A stretch of 64,000 nt of DNA. Source: Microbacterium album. Its GTDB lineage: Bacteria > Actinomycetota > Actinomycetes > Actinomycetales > Microbacteriaceae. Below are positions 54,352 through 63,155 of the stretch, piece after piece. Below the pieces are notes generated by a model. It saw only the letters and a list, made by a program, of their open reading frames with translations. It was not told the origin of the DNA and did not search any database. The stretch covers positions 47,080 to 111,079 of the forward strand of contig NZ_BMJY01000010.1 of the NCBI RefSeq assembly GCF_014643695.1. The letters are read 5' to 3'. Position 1 is the stretch's first letter; each line of letters begins with the position of its first letter. The translations under genes were made by a program, and so were the position numbers.

Positions 54352-55341
54352 GTGACCGAGACATTCAGCGTGACGGATTCGGCCGAGCTCGCCGTCGTGG
54401 AACGGGGCGATTTCATCGAGTCGCGGCACGCGGGATCGGCGATCGTCCTCGCGCCGGGCGGCGATGCGGTGGCCGTGATCGGGGACCCCGGCGCCGTGAT
54501 CCTGCCGCGGTCGTCGTTGAAGCCGCTGCAGGCGATCGCGTGCGTCACCGCGGGCGCCGACCTCGCGGGCGAGCGGCTCGCGCTCGCGACCGCGAGCCAC
54601 GCCGGGACGGACCGCCACGTCGCCGTCGTGCGCGACATGCTGGCGGCCGTGGGCCTTACGGAGGATCACCTGCGTTGCCCGGCCAGCTGGCCGTCGGACG
54701 CCGCCACGCGCGACGCCATGGTGGGCGATCACCTCGGCAAGGCCGCCGTGCGCCACAACTGCTCCGGCAAGCATGCCGCGATGCTGGCAGCGTGCGTGGC
54801 GACCGGCTGGGACACCGCGGGCTATCTGGATCCGACGCACCCGCTGCAACTGCACATCCGCGAGGTCGTGGAGCGCCTCACGGGGGAGAAGATCGCGACC
54901 ACGGTCGTCGACGGCTGCGGCGCGCCGGTGCACGCGATCACCCTCGCGGGCCTGGCCCGCGGCATCCACCGCGTCGGCACGGCCTCGGAGCGCTCGCCGT
55001 TCGCCCTGCACCGGGTGGCGGGCGCGCTCGTGCGCACCGTGCGGGAGACGCCGTGGGCCATCGACGGCCCGGGCCGATCGGACACGTTCGCGATCGAGCG
55101 CTTCGGCGTCTTCTCGAAGCTGGGAGCGGAGGGTGTGCAGGTGATGGTCGCGCAGGACGGCACCACCGTCGCACTCAAGATACTGGACGGCTCCCTGCGT
55201 GCGGCGCCCCTGGTGGCCCTCCAGCTGCTCGCCCGGGCCGGCGCGCTTCCCACGGCCGCGGTGGCCGAGGCGAACGCGCACCCGCTGTTCTCGGTTCAGG
55301 GCGGGGGCCAGGAGGTCGGGCGCATCCGCGCGACGGTCTGA
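54352..55341 (+). CDS. L-asparaginase, Rhizobium etli type II (ReAV-like)
   Basis: A 329-residue asparaginase of the thermolabile, R. etli-like family (PF06089), unrelated to E. coli AnsA/B. The family segments SSLKPLQAIACV, ATASHAGTDRHV, RHNCSGKHAAML and DGCGAPVHAITL are clear; the Ser-Lys and Cys-rich active site of this family is present. It hydrolyses asparagine to aspartate and ammonia, which could feed aspartase. GTG start with TAGGCT six bases before it. Confidence 0.88.
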   Translation: MTETFSVTDSAELAVVERGDFIESRHAGSAIVLAPGGDAVAVIGDPGAVILPRSSLKPLQAIACVTAGADLAGERLALATASHAGTDRHVAVVRDMLAAVGLTEDHLRCPASWPSDAATRDAMVGDHLGKAAVRHNCSGKHAAMLAACVATGWDTAGYLDPTHPLQLHIREVVERLTGEKIATTVVDGCGAPVHAITLAGLARGIHRVGTASERSPFALHRVAGALVRTVRETPWAIDGPGRSDTFAIERFGVFSKLGAEGVQVMVAQDGTTVALKILDGSLRAAPLVALQLLARAGALPTAAVAEANAHPLFSVQGGGQEVGRIRATV

Positions 55342-55363
55342 ACCGGCGCGCCGACCGGAGGAG

Positions 55364-55597
55364 TCAGCGCTCCGCTGTTCGGGCTCGGTTGCCGACCCCG
55401 AACCATGCCACGGGCCCCAGGACGGGCACGAGGATCACGATCGCGGCCCACAGCCCCGCCGCCAGCGTCGTCATGCCAGGCGCCCGCCGGATGAGCGAGA
55501 CGAGAGCGACGATCGCCAGCAGCAGGATCAGCCCGAAGGACGCCGTCCACGCGAGGTCGTACGCCGTCGGCAGCAGCGGGTTGCTCGTCTCGTCCAC
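55364..55597 (-). CDS. PLDc_N-type small membrane protein
   Basis: A 77-residue protein with two hydrophobic helices and the conserved PVLGPVAWFGVG ending of the phospholipase D-nuclease N-terminal (PLDc_N) family. Such short membrane proteins are common orphans. GTG start chosen because TATGCT ends six bases before it on the minus strand; the frame extends 23 codons upstream without family similarity. Confidence 0.75.
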   Translation of the reverse strand: MDETSNPLLPTAYDLAWTASFGLILLLAIVALVSLIRRAPGMTTLAAGLWAAIVILVPVLGPVAWFGVGNRARTAER

Positions 55598-55628
55598 GCG
55601 GCCAGCATAGGGCCCGCGCGCACGCACG

Positions 55629-58463
55629 TCACCCGGGCAGCAGCACGCGCTCGGGCGGGAGGGCATCGCGGACGAGCCAGGCGCGCGAGGCTCGCGGGCG
55701 CGCGTAGGGCGGCAGCTCCCGCTCCCCCAGCAGCGATCGCAGCTCGGCGGCGCAATCCGCCCCCACCACGAAGGGAGCGCTCCCCCGGATCTCCTGCAGC
55801 AGACCCCACTGCCGCTGCCACGCTTCGCCCTCGCCCACGACGACGACGCGCTCGCCCGGTGCCGCGACGTCGGCGATCGACGCGCCGGGGCGGAGGTCGT
55901 CCAGCACCGTCACCCGCGCCCGGCCCTCCCACGCGCGGGCGAGCAGCTCGCCACGGTGACGGGCGGCGCGCAGCACCATGGCGCTCACCGGCGCATCCGG
56001 CGTCCAGCGCGGCGGCTCCTGCCCCTCTCCCACGACGGCGGGCCGCTGCGCCAGGACGAACTGCACCTCGAACCCGTCGAGGATCGCGCGCCCGGGTGGG
56101 CGCCGCGGATCGAACGTCGCGAGATCGCCGCCCGCGGCGGCATGCTCGGTACGGCTCGGCAGCGCCAGCAGCGCGCGACTCGGCAGCAGATCGGCGACGC
56201 GCAGCAGAGCTCCCGACAACCGGGCCGCGGTGAGGACGATCGTCGACCCCGTCTCCCCCGCGTCCCTCACTAGCGCCTCGAGGCGCTCCGCCGCGGCCTG
56301 CGCGTACGCGGCGGGCAGACGGCTCAGGAGCGCGTCGGCGTCATCCAGCACGACGAGCGGCGGGCGCGTCCGCTCCGCGCGCTCGAGCGCATCCCACGCC
56401 CCCTCCGGGTCGCGCGGCACGACGAGCGCACCGCTGGCCGCGGCCGCCGTCGCGGCGACCGTGCTCTTCCCCGTCCCTCCGCCTCCGACCACCGCGATGC
56501 CGCGGTCCGCCCCGGGGCGCAGCGTCACGACGGTGCGGCGCTGCCGAGCCGGGTCGTCCGCGAGCGCGAGGAGGATGTCCCGGCTCGGCGCCTCCGGCGC
56601 GAGGACGGCGAGCTCCTCCCGTGAGAGGCGCTGCGGGAGCGGTGGCAGCCAGGGCCCGATCGGGCGCGGCCGGTCGCCGAATCGCTCACGGGCGGCGCGG
56701 ACGTCCGCAGGCGAGGACAGCGCGATCCGGGTGAGGCGCGCCGCGTCGTCGCTCGCGCGTCGCACGTAGGCGATCCCGCGCCCGGCGGGCCCGCCCGGGA
56801 TCGCCGCCGCCGCGTCCGTGCCGAGCAGCGCGCGGCTCTCCGCGGCCTCCGCCATCCGCAGCCCTATCCGGAGCGGGCAGTTGGCGACGAGCGCGTCGCG
56901 CAGCACCCCACCGGCCCGCTGCGTGCCGAGGACGAGGTGCAGCCCGAGAGCTCGCCCTCGCGCCGCGACATCGGTGAACACCGCGTGCAGATCCGGATGC
57001 TCCTGGAGCATCGCCGCGAACTCGTCCACCACGATCACGAGCCGCGGCACGTCCACGCCGGGATCCGACACGTCCCGGGCGCCCGCGGCGGCGAGTATGC
57101 GCTCGCGTCGGCGGAGCTCGGCGCGCAGGCTCTCCACGGCGCGGCGGGCGCCGCCACCGTCGAGGTCCGTGATGACGCCCGTGACGTGCGGCAGCCCGGC
57201 CAGCGGGGCGAACGCCGTCCCGCCCTTGAAGTCGGCCAGCAGAAAGGTCACGCGGTCCGGTGGCAGCGTCGCCGCGAGCGAGACGACCCAGGTCACCAGC
57301 AGCTCGCTCTTGCCGCTGCCCGTCATGCCCACGACCACGGCGTGCGGTCCGTCGGAGACGAGGTCCACGCACGCAGGGGCCGTGCCCTCCGCGCCGATCA
57401 CCGCGCCCAGAGCCCCGAGTGAAGGTCGCGCGACAGCGGCCGGGTCCTCGGCGCGCCGGTCGCTCAGCAGCGCCTCGAGCGCCAGCGGGCCTTCGGCGTG
57501 CTCGGCGGGCGGCGCCATGGCCCTCGCCCGCGCGGCGAGCGCCTCGGCGATGGCGTGGGCCTGCGCTCGCGACACGCCCTCGGCCTCCCCGTCCTCGCTC
57601 TCGCCGCGCCAGGTGAGTCGCCCCCGGGCAGAGCCGTCCACCTCGAGCAGCGCTCCGCATCCCGGCGGCACGTCGGAGCCGGGCAGGACGACGGCCAGCA
57701 GCACATCGACCGCAGGCGGAGGTGTGCCCTCCACGAGCGCGACGCGCAGGCTCCGGGGCGACCGGGCCGCCAGGCCCTCCGCGTCGAGCGCGGCGTGCGG
57801 AAGGATCCCCGCCCACTCGCGCTCGGCGTCGGGAACCGCGACCACGACGATGTCCTCGGTCGGACGCGCGAGGCACAGCTGCAGCAGCAGCGCCCTCGCG
57901 ACCGCGCGTGCGATGGCGGGCTCGCCCTGCACGGCCACGCCGGTCGTCAACGGCACGGTCACGGGCGCGTCCGTCAGCGTCGCGGCCTGGCGACGCAGTT
58001 CACGCGCGGCATCTCCATCGCCCCCCGAGACCCGCACGGCACTCGGCACGCAGCCGCGCCCCACCACGAGGGCGTCGGTCGCTCCGCGCCACTGCCGCCG
58101 CGGGTCTGCGAGCAGCGCCGCAACGTCGGGCCGCTCGCGCCAGCGCGCGGCCCGCTCGGTCTCGTGCCGCCGGCTGATCCCGTCGCGCGCACGGTCGAGC
58201 TCCTGCGCGCGCTCCCGCAGCGCGACGCGCCGGTGGCGGCGGGAGGCCCGAGCCGCATCCAGGAGCGAGGCGACGGCCATGAGCGGGCCGAGCGCCGCGA
58301 AGCACAGGGCCAGGAGCGACCCCGTGACGGCCCAGATCGCCACCGACGCCACGACGGGAGCGAGCGAGGCGACGATCGGGAACGGCGCGCGGCGCGGCGG
58401 TGGGACGGGATCGGGCAGGGTCACCGGTTCGTCGACACGCAGGGCAGGTGGCATGGAGCCCAT
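55629..58463 (-). CDS. EccC-like FtsK/SpoIIIE ATPase
   Basis: A 944-residue membrane ATPase. Two helices (about residues 28-48 and 49-68) come first, then a diverged region (150-340), a canonical FtsK/SpoIIIE domain with Walker A GMTGSGKSE near residue 379, Walker B LVIVVDEFAAML and the ADFKGGTAF motif, and a second P-loop GGGGTGKST near 660. This is the organisation of EccC from type VII secretion, but the second P-loop domain is degenerate in other motifs. No EsxA-like WXG100 gene is in the window. It may act in a reduced secretion system. Confidence 0.82.
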   Translation of the reverse strand: MGSMPPALRVDEPVTLPDPVPPPRRAPFPIVASLAPVVASVAIWAVTGSLLALCFAALGPLMAVASLLDAARASRRHRRVALRERAQELDRARDGISRRHETERAARWRERPDVAALLADPRRQWRGATDALVVGRGCVPSAVRVSGGDGDAARELRRQAATLTDAPVTVPLTTGVAVQGEPAIARAVARALLLQLCLARPTEDIVVVAVPDAEREWAGILPHAALDAEGLAARSPRSLRVALVEGTPPPAVDVLLAVVLPGSDVPPGCGALLEVDGSARGRLTWRGESEDGEAEGVSRAQAHAIAEALAARARAMAPPAEHAEGPLALEALLSDRRAEDPAAVARPSLGALGAVIGAEGTAPACVDLVSDGPHAVVVGMTGSGKSELLVTWVVSLAATLPPDRVTFLLADFKGGTAFAPLAGLPHVTGVITDLDGGGARRAVESLRAELRRRERILAAAGARDVSDPGVDVPRLVIVVDEFAAMLQEHPDLHAVFTDVAARGRALGLHLVLGTQRAGGVLRDALVANCPLRIGLRMAEAAESRALLGTDAAAAIPGGPAGRGIAYVRRASDDAARLTRIALSSPADVRAARERFGDRPRPIGPWLPPLPQRLSREELAVLAPEAPSRDILLALADDPARQRRTVVTLRPGADRGIAVVGGGGTGKSTVAATAAAASGALVVPRDPEGAWDALERAERTRPPLVVLDDADALLSRLPAAYAQAAAERLEALVRDAGETGSTIVLTAARLSGALLRVADLLPSRALLALPSRTEHAAAGGDLATFDPRRPPGRAILDGFEVQFVLAQRPAVVGEGQEPPRWTPDAPVSAMVLRAARHRGELLARAWEGRARVTVLDDLRPGASIADVAAPGERVVVVGEGEAWQRQWGLLQEIRGSAPFVVGADCAAELRSLLGERELPPYARPRASRAWLVRDALPPERVLLPG

Positions 58464-58511
58464 TCCAGCCGCTCCGGGGCGGGAATCGGCGGGCGCGCCG
58501 GCGCCCAGGGA

Positions 58512-59417
58512 CTACTCGCCGCGATCCGCCGCTGTGGACGAGTCGTCCGCGGGTCGCGCAGCCGAGTTCCGGTCGTCGCCCGCGACACGCTCGTCGGCGT
58601 CGCCGCATGCGCCCTCGTCCCCGGCCGTGCCCGCGCCCGCTCCGGGGAGTGAGACGTTCAGGACCACGACCGTGATGTTGTCACGCCCGCCGTTCTCGAG
58701 CGCCGCATCCAGCATGGCGTCGACCGCCGGAGCCGGCTCGGCGTGCTCGCGGAGGAAATGCAGGATGCCGTAGTCCGTGAGCTCCTTGGTGAGGCCGTCC
58801 GAGCAGATCACGAAGCGGTCGCCGTCGCACACGTCGAGCCGCACGTAATCCGGCTCGACGCTCTCGCTCGGGCCGACGGCGCGCGTGATCACGTTGCCGT
58901 AGGGGTGGTTCTCGGCCTCCTCCGGGCTGAGCCGACCGGAGGCGACGAGCTCCTGCACGAGCGAGTGGTCCGTCGTGACCTGCACGAGCACATCCTCGCG
59001 GGCGAGATAGACACGGGAGTCGCCGATGTTCAGAGCCACCCATGTCGCGGGGTCGCCCGTGACGTCCAGGTAGACGCCCGTGACGGTCGTGCCCGTGCCC
59101 TCGTCCGTCGTCTCAGGGTGCTCGCCGATGTCGCGCACGGCCTTGACGAGCGCCTTCTCGATCGCCTCGGGGGTGATCGAGCCCTTCCCGACCATGCGCT
59201 GCAGCCGGCCGACGGTGCTCGCGCTCGCGATCTCGCCGCCGATGTGCCCACCCATGCCGTCCGCGACCACGAAGAGGGGGAACGCCGTCAACAGCGCGTC
59301 CTGGTTGACGTCGCGCTTGCGGCCCCGATGCGTCGCGCCGGCCCACGTCAGGACGACCTCGTCCCCGCCTGGCAGAGTGACGGACTGAGACTGCGCCGTC
59401 GTCCTGACCTCTGACAC
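58512..59417 (-). CDS. PP2C-family Ser/Thr phosphatase
   Basis: A 301-residue metal-dependent phosphatase with the PP2C motifs GxxRDVNQD (HRGRKRDVNQDAL), VADGMGGH, ALNIGDSRVY, VICSDGLT and GGRDNITVV, the last three binding metal. The C-terminal 50 residues are Asp/Ala-rich and disordered. Such phosphatases counter PknA/B-type kinases and are often near FHA and EccC genes. No kinase is in the window. The GTG at 59417 is preceded by GGAGG eleven bases upstream; the frame runs further to 59477 without similarity. Confidence 0.88.
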   Translation of the reverse strand: MSEVRTTAQSQSVTLPGGDEVVLTWAGATHRGRKRDVNQDALLTAFPLFVVADGMGGHIGGEIASASTVGRLQRMVGKGSITPEAIEKALVKAVRDIGEHPETTDEGTGTTVTGVYLDVTGDPATWVALNIGDSRVYLAREDVLVQVTTDHSLVQELVASGRLSPEEAENHPYGNVITRAVGPSESVEPDYVRLDVCDGDRFVICSDGLTKELTDYGILHFLREHAEPAPAVDAMLDAALENGGRDNITVVVLNVSLPGAGAGTAGDEGACGDADERVAGDDRNSAARPADDSSTAADRGE

Positions 59418-59551
59418 GGGAAATGGACCTCCGGGATGGTCGACGTCGCAGTGGGCGGATCCGTCGTGGGTTCTCACATCCTAGCCGCTGGCCGGGGTTC
59501 TCCCGGTCAAGGCCGGCCGGATCGCGGTCGCTCGGCGCCCGCAGGACGACC

Positions 59552-59588
59552 GTCGGCCCCGCTCCCCGCGAGGGAGAGCGGGGCCGAC
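59552..59588. terminator. Hairpin downstream of the Gln/Tyr-rich protein gene
   Basis: GTCGGCCCCGCTC and GAGCGGGGCCGAC form a perfect 13-bp stem with an eleven-base loop, 17 bases after the stop of the gene at 59605. There is no T run on the minus strand, so its strength is doubtful. It lies between that gene and the PP2C phosphatase gene downstream on the same strand. Confidence 0.5.
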
Positions 59589-59604
59589 GCAGGTCGGGGC
59601 GGCG

Positions 59605-60474
59605 CTACGGCTGCCGGGGCTCGCTCGGCGGCTCGGTGCTCGGCGGTTCAGGAGCGGCCGGTGGCTCGGGGGCCGCGGGCGGCTGCGTCGGGGCGTCCGG
59701 CGCCGCGGGTGGCGTGGGCGCGCCGGGCGCCGACGGGGGCTGCTGGCCGGCCTGAGGATAGCCCGCGGGATACGACTGCCCGGGGTACGACTGGCCGGGG
59801 TACCCCGCCTGCGACGCGTCCTGCTGGGGGTAGCCCTGCTGCGGATAACCGGCCTGCGGGTGGCCCTGCTGGGGGTATCCCTGCGGGTAGCCCTGCTGCT
59901 GCCCGTACCCTTCCTGCCCGTAGGGCTGGCCGTAGCCCTGTCCGTAGCCGGGCTGCGCGGTGACCTGCGTCGGGACGCCGTCCCACACCGTGCGGTCGCC
60001 CAGGAAGCCGTTGTCGGCCCAGCCCGCGCGCGGCACCGCCGTGTTCCAGCGCGACCGATCGAAGGCCACGATCCCCAGCCACACGAGGCTCAGGAAGATG
60101 TAGAGGACGACCCACGCGCCCTCCTTCTGCAGCTTGAGGCCGATTCGGTACGCCGCGATCGCGCTGAACACCCACAGCGCGAGGCTGAACAGACCCGCAA
60201 ACACGTTCAGGATCGGGATCCAGGCCAGGACGATCGAGCCACCGATGGCGTAGAGCACGAGCCACGGACTCAGATCACCCAGCTTGAAGAAGATCATCTG
60301 GTTGTATACCGGCACCCACGCGCGCCACCGGCCCTGCACACCCGCCTTGTCGAACAGCTTCATCATGAAGAAGGAGCTGATGACGTAGAACGCGATGGCG
60401 AGCAGCACCAAGAACCCCAGCATCGCGAAGATGAACGCGATGAAACTGGTGTCGTAGTACGGGTCGTAGTACAT
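59605..60474 (-). CDS. Membrane protein with Gln/Tyr/Pro-rich tail
   Basis: A 289-residue protein. The N-terminal half has three to four hydrophobic segments with the pattern [15 protein letters not shown], as in actinobacterial DUF5684-type membrane proteins. The C-terminal half is low complexity: about ten imperfect copies of QGYPQ/AGYP units followed by a Pro/Ala/Glu-rich stretch. Such tails are cytoplasmic or bind other proteins; no function is known. I start at the ATG at 60474 (MYYDPYYD). Confidence 0.75.
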   Translation of the reverse strand: MYYDPYYDTSFIAFIFAMLGFLVLLAIAFYVISSFFMMKLFDKAGVQGRWRAWVPVYNQMIFFKLGDLSPWLVLYAIGGSIVLAWIPILNVFAGLFSLALWVFSAIAAYRIGLKLQKEGAWVVLYIFLSLVWLGIVAFDRSRWNTAVPRAGWADNGFLGDRTVWDGVPTQVTAQPGYGQGYGQPYGQEGYGQQQGYPQGYPQQGHPQAGYPQQGYPQQDASQAGYPGQSYPGQSYPAGYPQAGQQPPSAPGAPTPPAAPDAPTQPPAAPEPPAAPEPPSTEPPSEPRQP

Positions 60475-60717
60475 GATCATCCCTTCGGAGATGCCGTGCC
60501 CGGCGAGGCCCGCCGTGCCCCCAACCCTAGCGACATCGCGCGCCGCGCCGCATCGGGGAGTCCTCCCCGCCGGGTGCCGGACGACTCCGACCGCACGCCG
60601 GTCATGCCGTGTTACGTCATCCGCCGCAACGGTTCGTCATCCCCGAAGCGAGGCGCGCGTCACCCGGGACAGAATCGGCGCAACAGCCGCCCGAGCCCGT
60701 CTCCAGGGAGTGACCCC

Positions 60718-61869
60718 ATGACCGACAGCAGCAGCCCCGCCTCGCCCTCCAGCGTCCCGCCGACGCAGCGCAGGCGCGGCCTCACCACCGTCCTCGCGTT
60801 TCTCGCCGTCGCCGCCGTCGCCGCCACCGCCGGCGCCGTGGTGGCCCGCAGCGTCCCCGGTAGCGAGCCTCCCGCGGCCGCACCCGCCCCCGGTCCGGCC
60901 GCGGTCCCCGTGGCCGACATCGCCTACGGTGAGCCGCGCGGATACGGGGATGTGCACCAGGAAGAGGCGCTCGTGAGCACCGAGTGGCTCGCCGAGCGAC
61001 TGGGCGACCCGGGCATCGTCGTCGTCGAGGTGAGCGAGGGCCGTACCGCCGACGGCGACCCGCTGGGCGCATACGAGCAGGGGCACATCCCGGGCGCGAT
61101 CGGCGCGGTCTGGTACCGCGACTTCGTGCAGCGCCTCACCCGCGATCTCCTCACGCAGGACGAGCTCACGGAGCTTGCGCAGAGCTGGGGCCTCGACGAG
61201 GACACCACCCTGGTGCTGTACGGCGACGCCAACAACTGGTTCGCCGCGTACGCCGCGTGGGTCTTCAAGCTCTACGGCTTCCCCGACGTGCGCCTCCTCG
61301 ACGGCGGCCGCGACACGTGGGTCGGCGAGGGCCACCCGCTCGACCAGGCCACGCCGACCCCCGCACGCGGGTCATGGGTCGCGCAGGAGCCCAACGCCGA
61401 CATCCGCGCGTTCCAGCCGGAGGTGCTCTCGGTCGTGCGCGGTGAGCTGCCGGGCGTGATCGTCGACATCCGCGGCGCCGCGGAGTTCAACGGCGAGATC
61501 GGCGTCGCCGAGGGATTCGGCGGCGAGGCGGCCGCGAAGTGGGGACACATCCCCGGGGCGGTCAACGCTCCGTGGGGCCAGATCGTCAACCAGCGCGACG
61601 CGGGCGGTGACGGCACCTACCTCTCCCTCGAGGAGATCAAGGCCCACTACGAGGCGCTCGGAGTGGACGGCTCCGTGCCGGTCTACGTGTACTGCCGCAT
61701 CGGCGAGCGCGCCAGCCACACGTGGTACGCCCTGAGCCAGCTGCTCGGCTACGAGGTCAAGCTCTACGACGGCTCCTGGACCGAGTGGGGCAACTCGGTG
61801 GGCGTCCCCGTCGAGAACCCCACGCTCGAGGCCAGCGGCGGCTTCAGCGGCCTGTGGGGCGGGCAGTAG
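60718..61869 (+). CDS. Membrane-anchored tandem rhodanese sulfurtransferase
   Basis: A 383-residue protein with an N-terminal signal-anchor (hydrophobic residues 22-44), then two rhodanese domains (about 85-205 and 230-370). The second has the active-site Cys326 in YVYCRIGERAS; the first has Asp-Ala (GDANNW) where Cys would be, so it is inactive, as usual for tandem rhodaneses. It transfers sulfane sulfur from thiosulfate to cyanide or thiols, outside the membrane. It precedes the YeeE/YedE transporter by three bases. Confidence 0.9.
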   Translation: MTDSSSPASPSSVPPTQRRRGLTTVLAFLAVAAVAATAGAVVARSVPGSEPPAAAPAPGPAAVPVADIAYGEPRGYGDVHQEEALVSTEWLAERLGDPGIVVVEVSEGRTADGDPLGAYEQGHIPGAIGAVWYRDFVQRLTRDLLTQDELTELAQSWGLDEDTTLVLYGDANNWFAAYAAWVFKLYGFPDVRLLDGGRDTWVGEGHPLDQATPTPARGSWVAQEPNADIRAFQPEVLSVVRGELPGVIVDIRGAAEFNGEIGVAEGFGGEAAAKWGHIPGAVNAPWGQIVNQRDAGGDGTYLSLEEIKAHYEALGVDGSVPVYVYCRIGERASHTWYALSQLLGYEVKLYDGSWTEWGNSVGVPVENPTLEASGGFSGLWGGQ

Positions 61870-61872
61870 CCC

Positions 61873-63129
61873 GTGTCGCAGACCGTCGTCGACGGCGGCG
61901 CCCCCACTCCCGGGGGCGCCGCCGCGCCGCGCACACTGGGCTGGACCCGCGCCGACACCGTCCGCACGGTCATCGCCGTCGCGATCGCGATCGCGCTTCT
62001 CGTCGCCGCCGCCGTGCTGTACCAGGTCCGCTCGGGCACGGGCACCGGCCCCACCGCGTCGTTCGCGCTGCTGGCGGGCGCGGGGCTCGGGATCCTCTTC
62101 GAACGCGGGCGCTTCTGCTTCTACTGCATCTTCCGCGACCTCTTCGAGAAGCGCGACAGCCGCGGTGCGTACTCGATCCTCACCGCGCTCGCGGTCGGCA
62201 GCGTGGGCTACGCGCTCGTCCTGTCGATGCGCGTCCCGGACCCGCAGCCCGGCACCGTGCCGCCCGGCGCCTTCGTCGGCCCCGTCGGCCCCGCGCTCGT
62301 GATCGGCGGCTTCGCTTTCGGGCTGGGCATCGTCATCTCCGGCGGCTGCATCGCCGGTCACCTGTACCGACTGGGCGAGGGCAGCCTCCGCGCACTCCCG
62401 GCTTTGGCGGGGGCCGTCGTCGGATTCGGGCTCGGCTATGCGACCTGGAACCCGATCGCCTCGGCGCTGATCGTCGGCGCGCCCGTGCCCTGGCTGCCGT
62501 CCGCCTTCGGCTACGGACCGGCTCTCGCCCTGCAGCTCGCAGCGCTGGCCGCCATCGGGGTGCTGCTGCTGCGCTGGAATCCGCCGGTCAGGGAGCGCCC
62601 CGCCCGCGTGATCACCGCGACGGAGGTGCGCCGGCAGCTCTTCTTCCAGCGCTGGCCGGCGCTGCTCACAGGCGGGCTCGTGGGCATTCTCGGCGTCCTG
62701 GCCTACCTGCGCGGGCAGCCGCTCGGCGTGACCGCGCAGCTCGGCAGCAGCACGCGCACGGGACTGACCGAGGCCGGCTGGATCCCCGAGAGCCTCATCG
62801 GGCTGGACGGCGCCCTCGCCGGCTGCGTCGCCCTGGTGGTCGAGACGCTGACCGACAACGGCTGGCTCGTGATCGGGATCCTGCTGGGATCGTTCGCGGC
62901 GGCGCTCCCCGGACGACGCTTCCGGATCGAGCGGCTCACCGTCCGCGGAGCGGGCACGGCCGTCCTGGGCGGGACCCTGCTCGGGTGGGGCGCGACGCTC
63001 TCGCTCGGCTGCACGATCGGCGTGTTCCTCTCCGGGACGCAGGCGTTCGCACTCTCGGGCTGGGTCTTCGCCGCCGCGGTCGTCGCGGCGCTCGCGCTCG
63101 GCTTCCGCCTCGGCTGGCACCGCTCGTGA
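61873..63129 (+). CDS. YeeE/YedE-type thiosulfate transporter
   Basis: A 418-residue sulfur-transport-family protein with about ten membrane segments. Conserved Cys motifs are RFCFYCIFRDLF (about residues 78-89), SGGCIAGHLYRLG (about 157-169) and SLGCTIGVFLSG (about 378-389), which line the substrate path in YeeE/TsuA. It would import thiosulfate or sulfur as a protected thiol. The GTG start lies three bases after the rhodanese stop, so both are one operon. Confidence 0.88.
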   Translation: MSQTVVDGGAPTPGGAAAPRTLGWTRADTVRTVIAVAIAIALLVAAAVLYQVRSGTGTGPTASFALLAGAGLGILFERGRFCFYCIFRDLFEKRDSRGAYSILTALAVGSVGYALVLSMRVPDPQPGTVPPGAFVGPVGPALVIGGFAFGLGIVISGGCIAGHLYRLGEGSLRALPALAGAVVGFGLGYATWNPIASALIVGAPVPWLPSAFGYGPALALQLAALAAIGVLLLRWNPPVRERPARVITATEVRRQLFFQRWPALLTGGLVGILGVLAYLRGQPLGVTAQLGSSTRTGLTEAGWIPESLIGLDGALAGCVALVVETLTDNGWLVIGILLGSFAAALPGRRFRIERLTVRGAGTAVLGGTLLGWGATLSLGCTIGVFLSGTQAFALSGWVFAAAVVAALALGFRLGWHRS

Positions 63130-63155
63130 TCCCCCGCGCCGGGCCATGAGTCGGC

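Noticed and set aside
55629..58463. FtsK cell-division translocase
   Set aside because: It lacks the FtsK gamma domain and the four-helix N-terminus; two P-loops and the two-helix start fit EccC-like proteins.
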